In this document: piece after piece, positions 53,545 to 63,259 of the stretch
How positions within the stretch are numbered: the first letter of the stretch is position 1
How the letters are laid out: each line of letters starts with the position of its first letter
Origin: Spirochaetia bacterium
Lineage (GTDB): Bacteria > Spirochaetota > UBA4802 > UBA5550
Assembly (NCBI GenBank): GCA_009885955.1
Contig: VFJS01000031.1
Coordinates: forward strand, 1-64,000
Direction: 5' to 3'
DNA: 64,000 nucleotides
Program-made: the position numbers and the translations under genes
The notes under the pieces: model-generated
The model's database searches: none
What the model was told of the DNA's origin: nothing
The model's input: the letters and a program-made list of their open reading frames with translations, nothing else

Positions 53545-56500
53545 ATGAAAAAGTTATTATCTATACTCTTAACGATGATGATTCTCCCCATGATTCATGG
53601 CGCCTGCAGCAGCCAGAAAATGGGGGCAAAAAAACAGGGTGACACAATGAAACGTGAATCCGGTGAATCGAGAATTGAAGGGGCTTCCGGCATGGCTGAT
53701 ATGGAAATGACTTCAAAGTCCCCGGAAAAAAGAGACCGGGCTGCAGGGAAAATGAAAAAAAACGGAGGCAAGGGCGATGCGGAAGGAAAGGGAGTAACTA
53801 CCTGGAAAAGGTCCGAGGTTGTGCCCAATACCTCCCGTCTCATGATAGGAGACAGGGAGGAAATCCCGCTGAAAGCCATGCAGGCAAGGATTCTGATTAA
53901 CGGGTTCAGGGCCCGGGTTATCATAGATTGTTACTTCTTCAACAAGCTCGACAGGAGATTTGAGGGGACCTTCAAACTCCGCCTTCCCGACGATGCATCG
54001 CCATACTTCTTCGCCTTCGGTGAAACGTCCTATGCGGCCGGGGACGTACCTCCCGGCCAGATGTTCTATTCACTGGAGCAGAGCCAGGACATGGGCCAGG
54101 AACCGTCTGAGATAATGAAGGCGCGGCAGGAGAAATGGACCGGACCGAAAGAGGCCCGCATGGTGCCGAAGGAGAAGGCGGCCTTTGCCTATCATGAGAC
54201 CGTGAGAGGCCAGACGGATCCCGCGCTCATGGAATGGTCAGGGGCTGGAATTTTCAGCGCCCGCGTTTTCCCCATCATGCCCGGAAAGATGCACAGAATT
54301 GTCATAGGATACGATGTAAACCTGCTCCCGGCAGGCGATGACCTTGAATACTCTTTTGAGCTTCCCAAAGTGGCAGAATCGGTCATTGACATTGAAATGG
54401 AATACTTTACCAGGGACGGCCAGTTTACGATTACCCCACTCACCGAATCCAGGCAGACCAGCAGGTCAAAAATCTACCGCTACAAAAATCCCCAGGACAG
54501 GACCATTACCGTGAGGATTAAAAAACCGGGAAGCATAATGCTAACCGGGGGCGGCTCTGCCTCTGGAAATTATTTTGCCATGCACACAAGGCCGGCAATA
54601 CCTAAAGTGACCGCTGGAAGTGATGAAACAAGGGCAGTCTTCCTTGTCGATGTATCCCTCAGCTCCAACCCCGACAGGTTCAACATCTGGCTGAAACTCC
54701 TTGAAGCCATACTCGTCAACAACAGGAATACGATAAAAGAATTTGCCGTCCTCTTCTTCAACATTGAACAGTTCTGGTGGAAGGATTCATTTACGGCCAA
54801 TACACCGGAAAAAACCAGGGAGCTCATGGCCTATGCCGGGACACTGAGCCTTGAAGGCGCCACTGACATCAAGCCGGCCCTGGAGGCAGCAGTCACTCCT
54901 CCCTGGATAAAGCCCGATATGCCGAAGGGCTGGAACCTCTTCCTCCTCAGCGACGGTTCTGCAACCTGGGGTGAAACAAACCAGCACTCCCTTTCCCAGG
55001 CGATGAAAAAAAATTTAAAGGGGTCCCTTTTCTCCTATAGGACAGGACTCTCCGGAACAGATACCGGTATCCTCAACCACCTCGCCAGGGAGAGCGGCGG
55101 ATCGGTTTTCTCAATCGTCGGCGAGGAGGAGATACCCGGTGCCTCCACGGCCCACGGGCTATCAAGCTGGAACCTGGTGAGCGTATCATCAAGGGGCTGC
55201 AGCGACATCATCATTGCAGGCAGGCCCGTATCGATCTTTCCCGGCCAGAACCTCTTCATTGCCGGGAGAATTGACCAGGGCCCGGGCACTCCCGAACCGA
55301 TACTCCTGACCATAAGGAATAACCAGGGCAAGGAGATGAAGGTCCCCCTTCAGGCAGACCACAGGATAGCAAGCCGGCTAACCTCAAGAACCTACGGCCA
55401 GATTGCCGTGGATCAGCTTGAGGAATTCGACAACGCATCGGAAAATTATTCAAAGGCCTACGCCACCCATTTCAGGGTTACGGGGAAGACCTGTTCCCTT
55501 GTTATGCTGGAGAGCGAACAGGATTATTTAAGATATAATATCAAGCCTGAGGAGGATGCCCTTGTTGTATCAAAGAACAGGGCTGCGGAAATTATTGAGA
55601 ACATCATGCAGAAAATCGGAGATACCCTTGGCGACCCCAAAGCCTGGTTCCTTTCATGGCTGGAAAAAATGAAATCGGTTCAGGGGATCTCCTTCGAGGT
55701 TTCCCAGGCATTTCTTGATGTTATAAAAGATATGCCGCGGACATCATTCTCGGTCACTCCCCAGCCCCTGAAGACTGAAATCCGGACATGGGACCGGGTA
55801 CCTTCAGATTTCCAGGTACATCTGAAAAACAAGAAGGTTGAATATGATATCTTTACAGCTGAATCCCTCCGCAGGCTTAAAAGCAGCGGCAGCAATGACG
55901 CGCTGAAAGCGCTGAGCTCCCTGGCAGAGAACAATCCCGGCGACGGGGTGCTCATACGGGACATAGGGTATTCGGCTATGGAATGGGGGCTCGGCGCCCA
56001 TGCCTATCACCTTTTCAGAAACGTGGCTGAGTCGAGGCCTTTTGAACCGCAGACATATCATGCCCTTGCACTGCTCCTGGCCGATATGGGTAACATCGAT
56101 CTGGCCATCGCATACTTTGAAGTGGGCCTTGCCGGGAAGTGGAATGCCAGGTTCGGGGAATTCAGAAAAATCCTTATCATCGACTACCTGAACCTCCTGA
56201 ACAAGGTAAAAAAAGGAATTTTTAAAACTTCGGCCGGCAGCTTTGCCCTGGCCAGGCTTAAAACACTTTCAGAGGAAATTCCCTACAGCAAGATGGACCT
56301 GATGATTACAATAATGTGGAACACCGATTCCACCGACGTTGACCTGCACGTTATTGAACCCACTGGCGAAGAGTGTTTCTACGGCCACAGGACAACGAGG
56401 ATAAACGGCATGATGACACAGGACGTGACCCAGGGGTACGGGCCGGAGATGTACATGCTTAAAGATGCCGTCGGGGGCTCATATAAAATCAGGGCGAAAT

Positions 56501-56670
56501 ACTTTGCCTCGAACCGCAACCTCGCGAGCGCAAGGACCAAGGTCTACGCAACTATTTATGAGAACTGGGGCACATCTCAGGAAAAGGTCACACGGAAGGT
56601 TGTGACACTGGAATACGGCAAGGAAATGCATGATATTGCCACGGTCACCATATATAATCGGGACTATTAG
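53545..56670 (+). CDS. large VIT and von Willebrand A domain lipoprotein
   Basis: 1041 residues. The signal peptide ends in IHGAC (Cys20, lipobox). A Lys/Glu-rich linker (25-85) leads to a VIT domain (about 95-260; MQARILINGFRARVIIDCYFFN..FEGTFKLRLPDDASPYFFAFG). A VWA-like domain follows (about 365-530), with DVSLSS in place of DxSxS and SLEGATDIKPAL. A helical TPR-like stretch (about 770-900) is followed by a C-terminal DUF2135-type domain (MWNTDSTDVDLHVIEPTGEE..). This VIT-VWA-DUF2135 order is known from large envelope proteins of unknown role. It has its own strong promoter. Confidence 0.85.
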   Translation: MKKLLSILLTMMILPMIHGACSSQKMGAKKQGDTMKRESGESRIEGASGMADMEMTSKSPEKRDRAAGKMKKNGGKGDAEGKGVTTWKRSEVVPNTSRLMIGDREEIPLKAMQARILINGFRARVIIDCYFFNKLDRRFEGTFKLRLPDDASPYFFAFGETSYAAGDVPPGQMFYSLEQSQDMGQEPSEIMKARQEKWTGPKEARMVPKEKAAFAYHETVRGQTDPALMEWSGAGIFSARVFPIMPGKMHRIVIGYDVNLLPAGDDLEYSFELPKVAESVIDIEMEYFTRDGQFTITPLTESRQTSRSKIYRYKNPQDRTITVRIKKPGSIMLTGGGSASGNYFAMHTRPAIPKVTAGSDETRAVFLVDVSLSSNPDRFNIWLKLLEAILVNNRNTIKEFAVLFFNIEQFWWKDSFTANTPEKTRELMAYAGTLSLEGATDIKPALEAAVTPPWIKPDMPKGWNLFLLSDGSATWGETNQHSLSQAMKKNLKGSLFSYRTGLSGTDTGILNHLARESGGSVFSIVGEEEIPGASTAHGLSSWNLVSVSSRGCSDIIIAGRPVSIFPGQNLFIAGRIDQGPGTPEPILLTIRNNQGKEMKVPLQADHRIASRLTSRTYGQIAVDQLEEFDNASENYSKAYATHFRVTGKTCSLVMLESEQDYLRYNIKPEEDALVVSKNRAAEIIENIMQKIGDTLGDPKAWFLSWLEKMKSVQGISFEVSQAFLDVIKDMPRTSFSVTPQPLKTEIRTWDRVPSDFQVHLKNKKVEYDIFTAESLRRLKSSGSNDALKALSSLAENNPGDGVLIRDIGYSAMEWGLGAHAYHLFRNVAESRPFEPQTYHALALLLADMGNIDLAIAYFEVGLAGKWNARFGEFRKILIIDYLNLLNKVKKGIFKTSAGSFALARLKTLSEEIPYSKMDLMITIMWNTDSTDVDLHVIEPTGEECFYGHRTTRINGMMTQDVTQGYGPEMYMLKDAVGGSYKIRAKYFASNRNLASARTKVYATIYENWGTSQEKVTRKVVTLEYGKEMHDIATVTIYNRDY

Positions 56671-56925
56671 CAGTAACCGGCATGTCGGAACAGGACTTGC
56701 CCATGTTTTAAAAATTTTATCAGACACTCCCTTATTCCTGTTAACATGGCGGTATTCTGTGCCGATTATATGATGAGGGCCGGTTTACGGAACCCTTTAT
56801 TTCATGCATTTTATCATTTATTCATATCAAAATAGTTAAAACTATTATTTGATTTAATGATAAAAATAGTTTGACAAAATTGGTGAAATAAACATAAAAA
56901 TGATAATTCAGGGAATAAAAAGTAT

Positions 56926-58185
56926 ATGTTAGACGATACAAAAAAACTCAATGAAATAATAAATTTGAGTTCAGAGCTGAACAATGTTCAGGATTTGGAC
57001 ATCCTCCTTGATAAAATACTCACCGAGGCGAGAAAAATTCTGAATGCCGACGCAGGATCAATTCAGATCCGTGAAGGCGAAGAGCTGATATTCAGCCATG
57101 TGCAGACCGAATCGATCCAGAAAAAGCTCCAGCCCGGGCAGAAGCTCATATACAAAACCTTCAGGACCAAAATAAACAAGGGTTCCATATCGGGATACGC
57201 CGCGCTCACCGGGCAGATAATAAACATACCCGATGCCTATGCCATCCCTGCTGACGCGCCCTATAAATTCGATTCGAACAACGATAAAAAATCGAACTAC
57301 CGGACCAAGTCGATGCTTACCATTCCCCTTAAAAATAACAGGAGTGAAATCATCGGTGTGATGCAGATCATAAATTCACTGAACCCGAACCCCGACGGCC
57401 AGGACCTGACCGTGTACTGCTGCGAAGGGGGGCGTTTCAGCGCCGATGATGAGATGATTGCGCTCCATTTTGCCAGCATTACCAGTATGATACTCCAGCG
57501 GGCCCAGATGACCAGGGCCCTCATACTCAGGATGATAAACATGGCCAAGCTCCGCGACCCCAAAGAGACGGGCCCCCATGTAAACAGGGTGGCCTCCTAT
57601 TCCGTGGAGATATACGAAAGATGGGCCCGATACAAAAAAATTGATGAGAATGAGATAGAGAGAAACCGCGACCTCCTGCGTATGGCTGCCATGCTCCATG
57701 ATGTGGGAAAGGTTGCCATATCGGACCTTATCCTGAAAAAGCCGGCTAAGTTCACCCCGGAAGAATATGAGATCATGAAAACCCATGCACAGGAAGGGGC
57801 AATGCTTTTCAAAAGCAAGCAGTCGGAGTTTGACGAAATTTCCGCCATTGTTGCCCTCACACACCATGAAAACTGGGACGGCACCGGCTATCCGGGCCAT
57901 ATAGATATCAGCACCGGCCTCCCCACAAAGGCAGATTCCAATGGAAAGGCCATCCCGCTGAAAGGAACGGAGATTCCAATTTATGGTAGAATAGTCTCTC
58001 TGGCCGATGTATACGATGCCCTGATTTCTAAGAGGGTTTACAAGGAGGCATGGGACGAAAACTCAGCGCTGAAGGAGATGAGGCTCATGTCCGGCACAAA
58101 GTTTGACCCCGAAATTGTGGAAATTTTCTTTGACTGCCAGGAGGTATTTCAATCCATTGCCAACCGCTATCCCGATGAGGAATAA
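56926..58185 (+). CDS. GAF and HD-GYP cyclic-di-GMP phosphodiesterase
   Basis: 419 residues. A GAF domain (about 15-185; LDILLDKILTEARKILNADAGSIQIREG) is followed by an HD-GYP domain (about 215-400) with AAMLHDVGKVAI, KTHAQEGA, ALTHHENWDGTGYPG and LADVYDALIS. All catalytic His/Asp residues and the GYP motif are intact, so hydrolysis of cyclic-di-GMP is expected. It is not fused to a receiver, unlike RpfG, so a partnership with the RpfC-like kinase at 24052 is possible but unproven. A TTGACA at 56871 may be its promoter. Confidence 0.92.
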   Translation: MLDDTKKLNEIINLSSELNNVQDLDILLDKILTEARKILNADAGSIQIREGEELIFSHVQTESIQKKLQPGQKLIYKTFRTKINKGSISGYAALTGQIINIPDAYAIPADAPYKFDSNNDKKSNYRTKSMLTIPLKNNRSEIIGVMQIINSLNPNPDGQDLTVYCCEGGRFSADDEMIALHFASITSMILQRAQMTRALILRMINMAKLRDPKETGPHVNRVASYSVEIYERWARYKKIDENEIERNRDLLRMAAMLHDVGKVAISDLILKKPAKFTPEEYEIMKTHAQEGAMLFKSKQSEFDEISAIVALTHHENWDGTGYPGHIDISTGLPTKADSNGKAIPLKGTEIPIYGRIVSLADVYDALISKRVYKEAWDENSALKEMRLMSGTKFDPEIVEIFFDCQEVFQSIANRYPDEE

Positions 58186-58187
58186 AA

Positions 58188-59606
58188 TCAGCCCGGATAT
58201 CTGTAGCCGCTGCTGAACCCCGCCTTATAAATCGCCTCCTGCGCTTTTAATGAGAGGTTGCTGAATTTCAGGGTGGAGTTAATCTCCGAAATTACATCTG
58301 CAGCATAGACCATTCTCTGATCAGTCATGGAAATCTTTACGGGATAAAAGCGTTTCTGGTCCCGGTATGAATAGGTAGTCAATACGGCCAGGTCCCTTCC
58401 GAAGACGTAGTCAATGTTCCTCAGCATCGTAAGTATCCTGGAACCCACATTATCGTTGAAGTCGTTCCACTGCATCATCTCTCCGTTCACCTCGATGTTT
58501 ATGTGGACAAGGAGCTGATGATCCTGCCGGTACCTTATCCTGTTCTTTTCTATGACCTGCTTCCCCACGCTGAGGGCATCCATGTCGTCCCCCCTCCCGG
58601 TTTTTACCAGCACCGCCTTGTTCCTGGGGAGCGTTTCAAACCCGTCACCGTAACAGATGAGTTCCTCTGCATGGTCAAGGTGGGAGTCCAGTTCCGCCGG
58701 GCTGAGCCTGGCTATCATGCCGGTCTGATACAGGGCATAGGTTATGTTCCATATAACCTGGTAGAGCATGGGGCCGATAAGGTTCCCGGGAATGGAGGCC
58801 CTGTCCAGGGTGATAAATATATAGTCCAGTATGTCGGGCCGGATAAGTCTTTTCAGATCGCCACGGTCCTTCCTTATTATTGAAGTGATCTCCCTGAGGA
58901 GATAGTTCTGCATGTTCAGGCATGTCTGGAAATTCGTAAAAAAACCGGGCTGCTCACCGGAAAGGAGGTCCTCAGGGGTCTTGTGGTCCACGTAACGCGA
59001 AGTGGCAACATCATTTATTTTGTTCAGAAGAAAAAATTCATGAAACACATCCCTGGGTTTCTTCAGATTGCAGTAACGTATCACATCCTCGGAGTCGAGC
59101 CTGACGTTTCCGGGAAATATCAGAGTTTCAGCCATGATGTCGGTGTTCGTATCACCCCCGAAGACATAGAGCTCAGATTCACTGTAGGTTTTCCGGACTT
59201 CAGCCACCTGGGCCTCAACGGACTTCAGCGCTTCGGCATCGTTGGAATTGTGCGCAGCGCAGCCAAGGCCCCGCGGCGAATGGTGCATGAAGGCGATAAA
59301 AATTGCCGGGGTCTCGGGTGTATTAAAATGGGCGTCTTTGACAACCCGGTCTATGCGGTTCCAGAACCAGAAGTTACTTTTGTCCAGGGAAACCCTGTTC
59401 CCGTCAGTACGGCCGAAAAGAATGGTGGTAGGGGGATATCCTTTCGCCTTGCTGCCGTGGACCCTGCCGTCGATGCATTTCATTACAATGATCTTCGGGG
59501 CCCTTGCAGTGAATTCGGCTATTACATTTCTCATCCTCTCCAGAGTGTCGGAATCGGAAATATTCTCAGAGAGATACTTATGGAAAAAATCGTAGGCTGA
59601 CTTCAT
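58188..59606 (-). CDS. CsoSCA-like (carboxysomal-type beta) carbonic anhydrase homologue
   Basis: 472 residues from the ATG at 59606 (GGAGG upstream). The family signature of CsoSCA, the carboxysome shell carbonic anhydrase, is visible in several places. CIDGR (C44, D46, R48) matches the Zn-Cys and catalytic Asp-Arg motif CxDGR. H108/H109 and C116 with GCAAHNSND match the second zinc-binding block (CAAHGSND in CsoSCA, from memory). GGDTNTD (150-156) matches GVDTDTD, and DHAEELICYGDGFETL (311-326) matches the C-terminal block with GDGF. No carboxysome shell, RuBisCO or cso gene is in the window, so the context is non-carboxysomal. Activity is inferred, not shown. Confidence 0.72.
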   Translation of the reverse strand: MKSAYDFFHKYLSENISDSDTLERMRNVIAEFTARAPKIIVMKCIDGRVHGSKAKGYPPTTILFGRTDGNRVSLDKSNFWFWNRIDRVVKDAHFNTPETPAIFIAFMHHSPRGLGCAAHNSNDAEALKSVEAQVAEVRKTYSESELYVFGGDTNTDIMAETLIFPGNVRLDSEDVIRYCNLKKPRDVFHEFFLLNKINDVATSRYVDHKTPEDLLSGEQPGFFTNFQTCLNMQNYLLREITSIIRKDRGDLKRLIRPDILDYIFITLDRASIPGNLIGPMLYQVIWNITYALYQTGMIARLSPAELDSHLDHAEELICYGDGFETLPRNKAVLVKTGRGDDMDALSVGKQVIEKNRIRYRQDHQLLVHINIEVNGEMMQWNDFNDNVGSRILTMLRNIDYVFGRDLAVLTTYSYRDQKRFYPVKISMTDQRMVYAADVISEINSTLKFSNLSLKAQEAIYKAGFSSGYRYPG

Positions 59607-59810
59607 GTAATCCCCTCCCCTGATATGCAAGGATAATCATGGTGATAATGGAATAGATAAAAAATCAAATGATTTTTTACCGATCAATTGATAAATTTAG
59701 CTTGCCATGCATGAAGATTATTCAGAAATAATAATTTTATCAGGCATATTAATACTTTGAAAGTTTGATAGATTGAAGAGATGTATAATTAAGCGGGGAT
59801 ATCAAGAGAC

Positions 59811-60050
59811 ATGAAAAATGATGATGTCTGCAGGCACAGAAGGCTCCATCTTGTCACAGGAGACCCGGCCAGGCTGAGGTGCAGGAAATGCCACCTGACG
59901 ATACGGGTTGAGGAGTTATCCGCTGAATTCTGCCCGGAATGCTTCGAAAAGGACGGGGTGAAGAGAAATGACTTCGAAAAAATTGAAATCAGGGAAAAGG
60001 GTTCCTATAAATACCGGTGCGAAGACTGCGGGATTATGATAGAGGGATAA
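59811..60050 (+). CDS. small zinc-ribbon protein
   Basis: 79 residues. Several CxxC knuckles are present (CRKCHL at about 24-29, CPECF, CEDCGIM), suggesting one or two zinc sites; the first Cys with His nearby (CRHRR) may add a ligand. No family beyond a generic zinc ribbon is recognised. A terminator-like palindrome follows at once. Confidence 0.65.
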   Translation: MKNDDVCRHRRLHLVTGDPARLRCRKCHLTIRVEELSAEFCPECFEKDGVKRNDFEKIEIREKGSYKYRCEDCGIMIEG

Positions 60051-60063
60051 AGGGGGGACTGAA

Positions 60064-60121
60064 TGCCCTCACCCGCGCTCTGCGCGCCCTCTCCCATTAG
60101 GGCGAGGGCTTCTTTTTTTTT
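60064..60121 (+). terminator. REP-type palindrome acting as an intrinsic terminator
   Basis: It starts with ATGCCCTCACCC, the same words as the ends of the 14370-14670 element. GCCCTC (60086-60091) pairs with GAGGGC (60104-60109) and is followed by a run of nine T in ttcttttttttt. It is 13 bases after the zinc-ribbon stop, so the repeat appears to have been adopted as its terminator. Confidence 0.65.
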
Positions 60122-60161
60122 GCGGCTTTTTTATTAATCCTATAGATAAAATGATAAATTG

Positions 60162-60680
60162 TTATAAAGTCCCAAACCGGCCGAGTAATTCCGATGAAAC
60201 CTTAAAAAACCATCTGTCCAATTCGGGTAAATCATGGGGAAAATTCTGTACAGGCAATTCGTCCTTTGAAAAGAGCTTCACGTCAAGGGTTTCGATGATA
60301 TCCCTGTCCGGTGACCCTCCGGTTATTATCCCCTTATAGATAAGAAAAACAACCCCGGCATCCGGTTGAGACTGCACCCCTATGAGCCGCTCTATCTTTA
60401 TATCGTATCCTGTCTCTTCGCGCACTTCCCGCGCCGCGCCATCCTCCACAGTCTCGTCTATTTCTATATATCCCGACGGCGGAGCCCAGTATCCCTGTAG
60501 GGGCTTGTTGGCACGCTTGACAAGCAGAACCCTATCCCCTTCGGTGACAATGACAACGGCTACGGGCAGAGGATTTTGAAATACGATATGCCTGCAATTA
60601 CCGCAAACCTGACGCTCCCTTCCGGAAACCATTTCATGGGAGAGAAGATGACCGCACTGTGAGCAAAATTTCATGGCCAT
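60162..60680 (-). CDS. NUDIX hydrolase with N-terminal zinc ribbon
   Basis: 172 residues. A zinc ribbon (CSQCGH, CGNCRH; about 6-29) precedes a NUDIX domain with the complete box GYIEIDETVEDGAAREVREETGY (about 71-93). The ribbon-plus-NUDIX layout is that of NudC-like and ADP-ribose or NADH pyrophosphatase relatives. It lies opposite the zinc-ribbon gene and stands alone. The substrate is not determinable. Confidence 0.88.
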   Translation of the reverse strand: MAMKFCSQCGHLLSHEMVSGRERQVCGNCRHIVFQNPLPVAVVIVTEGDRVLLVKRANKPLQGYWAPPSGYIEIDETVEDGAAREVREETGYDIKIERLIGVQSQPDAGVVFLIYKGIITGGSPDRDIIETLDVKLFSKDELPVQNFPHDLPELDRWFFKVSSELLGRFGTL

Positions 60681-60928
60681 ATAAAATCAGAACCTCCCGG
60701 TAAGCCCCATGAAATGTACATCACCGGTTATGGATTGACCGGTCATATAATCAGGGATTCTGCCGTGACGGACAAGATGTACCTCAGGCCGGCATATGCT
60801 TACAGAATGATTTGCATCCATGCATACATGGTTTCATTATACAGTTCCATATGTCAATTTAAAAAATGCGCATAGATCCGGCCAACTGGAAATTTACTTT
60901 TATCATATATATCATATCACATTTATTA
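60681..60928. other. intergenic stretch upstream of the IclR gene
   Basis: No convincing gene. A frame at 60820-61062 lacks a signal, a ribosome site and family resemblance. The stretch lies between the divergent NUDIX and IclR genes and is increasingly AT-rich toward the promoter at 60929. Confidence 0.4.
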
Positions 60929-60958
60929 TTGACAAAAAATACCGGCCAGCATTATATA
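60929..60958 (+). promoter_or_regulatory. sigma70-type promoter for the IclR regulator
   Basis: TTGACA at 60929-60934 and TATATA at 60953-60958 are separated by 18 bases. The start codon is about 165 bases farther on, leaving a leader that could hold regulatory sites. Confidence 0.55.
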
Positions 60959-61130
60959 CAAAAATTTCCATTATAGAATTTTTTTCTATATACAGAATGT
61001 ACGGTTATTGTCAAAATCTGATTTTAAAAATGTATGATAATATATCATTCCAATTTTTGTAAAATTAAAATCAACAAAGAGAGAAGTGGTTAAATCATGA
61101 ATATTGAAGGTCCTCATATAAGGCGAATAC

Positions 61131-61961
61131 ATGGCAAAAAGTGAGTTTACATTACCTATAAAAGAAAAAAAATCGTCATACCGGCCCATAGTACCTGCTG
61201 TAGAACAGGCAATCAGGATATTAATACACCTGGGCAAAAGCACAAAAAACAAGCAGACACTGACTGAAATATGCGGCCACACGGGCATCCATAAAAGTAC
61301 GGTATATTCCATCTTAAACACGCTTAAACAATTCGGCTTCATAGAAAAAGAGCCCGATTCAAAAACCTATTCAGTTGGCCCGGGACTTGTTATATCAGCC
61401 CGGAGCTTTCTCGTTAACCTGGACCAGAAGGAGATCGTCGGGCCTTTCCTGAAAAAACTGGCCGAGGAAACAAGCAGCACTGCCCTGCTGTGCCTCATCA
61501 ATGCTGAGGACCAGGTGTATGTGGCAGGCAAGCATGAAGGAAACCAGGACATAGGCTTCACAATCCGACGCGGTTTTACCTTCCATATCACCCACGGGGC
61601 CATCGGAAAATCTATTGTGGCATTTATGCAGGAACCGGAAAGGGAAAAAATATTATCAGGCAAAAAATTATATTTCTACAACAGGGAAGGAAATATAAAC
61701 TCCAGCCGATTAAAGAGGGAACTGTCACTGTGCAGAAAAAACGGCTTTGCAGAAGACCCGGGAGAAATGCACAGGGGAATAAATTCCGTAAGCTCGCCCC
61801 TGTTCGGCCCCATGGAAAAAATGCTGGGGTGCATCCTCCTTATCGGAAATTATCAGGATGCATTAATCAGGGAATATGGCCGCAAGGTATCAGCAGCCGC
61901 CAGAGAAATTTCTTACCGGCTCGGTGCCGATGTATCACAGATATATGAAACAACGAAATAG
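61131..61961 (+). CDS. IclR-family transcriptional regulator
   Basis: 276 residues. An N-terminal winged helix-turn-helix (about 25-85; LTEICGHTGIHKSTVYSILNTLKQFGFIEKEPDSKTYSVGPGL) precedes the IclR effector domain (about 95-270; LKKLAEETSSTALLCLINAEDQVYVAG, RGFTFHITHGAIGKSIVAFM). IclR regulators often control aromatic-compound and other catabolic genes. It is convergent with the ubiX operon, 13 bases from the HAD stop, and is the natural candidate to control it. Confidence 0.9.
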   Translation: MAKSEFTLPIKEKKSSYRPIVPAVEQAIRILIHLGKSTKNKQTLTEICGHTGIHKSTVYSILNTLKQFGFIEKEPDSKTYSVGPGLVISARSFLVNLDQKEIVGPFLKKLAEETSSTALLCLINAEDQVYVAGKHEGNQDIGFTIRRGFTFHITHGAIGKSIVAFMQEPEREKILSGKKLYFYNREGNINSSRLKRELSLCRKNGFAEDPGEMHRGINSVSSPLFGPMEKMLGCILLIGNYQDALIREYGRKVSAAAREISYRLGADVSQIYETTK

Positions 61962-61974
61962 CAGGCATTAAAAT

Positions 61975-62688
61975 TTATCTGGAGAGCAATGGTAGTATCT
62001 GATCAAGGGAGGATATTTCAATATCCGCAGAGAGTTTCGGGAAACCGTAAGGCCACCTCTCTCCTCCGCGTAAATAACATACTGCCATATCCGCTGCCCG
62101 GGCTGCTGCGACATCATTTCTGGAGTCCCCTACAAAGATGGTTTCTCCCGGTTCCATGCCTAATGACTTCAGCCCCTTTACAAGCCCTTCATGGTGCGGC
62201 TTAAGCATTAAGACATCATTTCGAGTCACCATGTTTTCAAAACATCCATCCAGGCTGAACAAGGGAAGAGCCTTCTGAATGCAGATCCTCCCGACACTTG
62301 TCACAAGTCCCATCCTGAATCCGCCGTCCAGGAGCATCCTCAGGGTATTGAGGGTCTCAGGGTAAAGGCTCCACCTTGTCAGGGCATCGGCATCATACCT
62401 GTCATAGATCCTGTTGATAATCTCCATGGCGCTGGCGATTTCATGAGAACTCTTTCCATGCGCATGCATCCCCTGCGTCATGTTATAGATTGCCGCATAG
62501 TCAGGAGAGTACCCATACCATTCTTTCAGGAAACCGATTTCCGAAATCAGGGCAAAAGTCTCATTCACCGCGTCATCAAGCTTCCATTGAAAATCAACAA
62601 GGGTCCCCTCATAATCAAAAAGAACTCCCCTGATTTTACCAGGGGATATTTTCTCTGCATTTGAGTTAATGGAGGTCAACCATTCCAC
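61975..62688 (-). CDS. HAD-superfamily hydrolase
   Basis: 237 residues. Motif I is FDYEGTLVDF, with Glu in place of the second Asp (DYEGT rather than DxDGT), motif II is GLVTSVGR, the motif III Lys is in LKPHHEGL and motif IV is VGDSRNDVAAAR. The replaced acid/base residue is notable: phosphatase activity may be altered, or the enzyme may be a phosphonatase-like or non-phosphatase member. The start overlaps the ubiX stop by 13 bases, so it is cotranscribed with the prenyl-FMN genes. Confidence 0.85.
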   Translation of the reverse strand: MEWLTSINSNAEKISPGKIRGVLFDYEGTLVDFQWKLDDAVNETFALISEIGFLKEWYGYSPDYAAIYNMTQGMHAHGKSSHEIASAMEIINRIYDRYDADALTRWSLYPETLNTLRMLLDGGFRMGLVTSVGRICIQKALPLFSLDGCFENMVTRNDVLMLKPHHEGLVKGLKSLGMEPGETIFVGDSRNDVAAARAADMAVCYLRGGERWPYGFPKLSADIEISSLDQILPLLSR

Positions 62689-63236
62689 CTGGTGAAAAGA
62701 TCATGGCTTATTTCCAGATAATCAAAAATCTTTCCAATTGTCTGATGTATAATATCTTCAATGGTCTTTGGATTGTGATAAAAAGAGGGGACTGGCGGCA
62801 GTATGTGGGCACCCATGTCAGCAGCCTTGTACATTAATTTCAAATGGCCCTTATGCAGAGGGGTTTCCCTGACAACGAGGACAAGTTTTCTCTTCTCCTT
62901 TAATGTCACATCTGCGGCCCGTACGAGTAGATTATCAGTGTAACAGTTGGCTATTCCCGATAAGGATTTTATTGTACACGGAATTACTACCATCGCATGC
63001 GTGAGAAAAGATCCGCTGGAAACCGGCGCTCCCATATTCCCATAGTCATGGTTAAAATCCGCCAGATTGATAACATCTTCAGCGCTCCAGTCTGTTTCTA
63101 TATGTATATTTTTTTTAGCCGAATCCGTAAGAATAAGATGGGTTTCAACATCACTCTTTTTCAACTGCCTGAGAAGTTCGATCCCGTATATAACACCGCT
63201 TGCGCCGGAAATACCTATAATTATCTTTTTTTTCAT
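62676..63236 (-). CDS. ubiX: flavin prenyltransferase UbiX
   Basis: 186 residues. It prenylates FMN to make the cofactor of UbiD-type decarboxylases. Family motifs are GISGASGVIYGIELLRQL (7-24), PCTIKSLSGIANCYTDNLLVRAADVTLKEKRKLVLVVRETPLHKGHL and the terminal GKIFDYL. It starts after GGAG. It lies downstream of the LpdD-like gene in the minus-strand operon. No ubiD is in the window; it may lie just beyond the right edge. Confidence 0.94.
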   Translation of the reverse strand: MKKKIIIGISGASGVIYGIELLRQLKKSDVETHLILTDSAKKNIHIETDWSAEDVINLADFNHDYGNMGAPVSSGSFLTHAMVVIPCTIKSLSGIANCYTDNLLVRAADVTLKEKRKLVLVVRETPLHKGHLKLMYKAADMGAHILPPVPSFYHNPKTIEDIIHQTIGKIFDYLEISHDLFTRWNG

Positions 63237-63259
63237 TCAATCTTCTCCATAAAATTACT

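Noticed and set aside
60820-61062. 80-residue frame upstream of the IclR gene
   Set aside because: AT-rich composition, no ribosome site and overlap with the promoter at 60929 argue against a gene.
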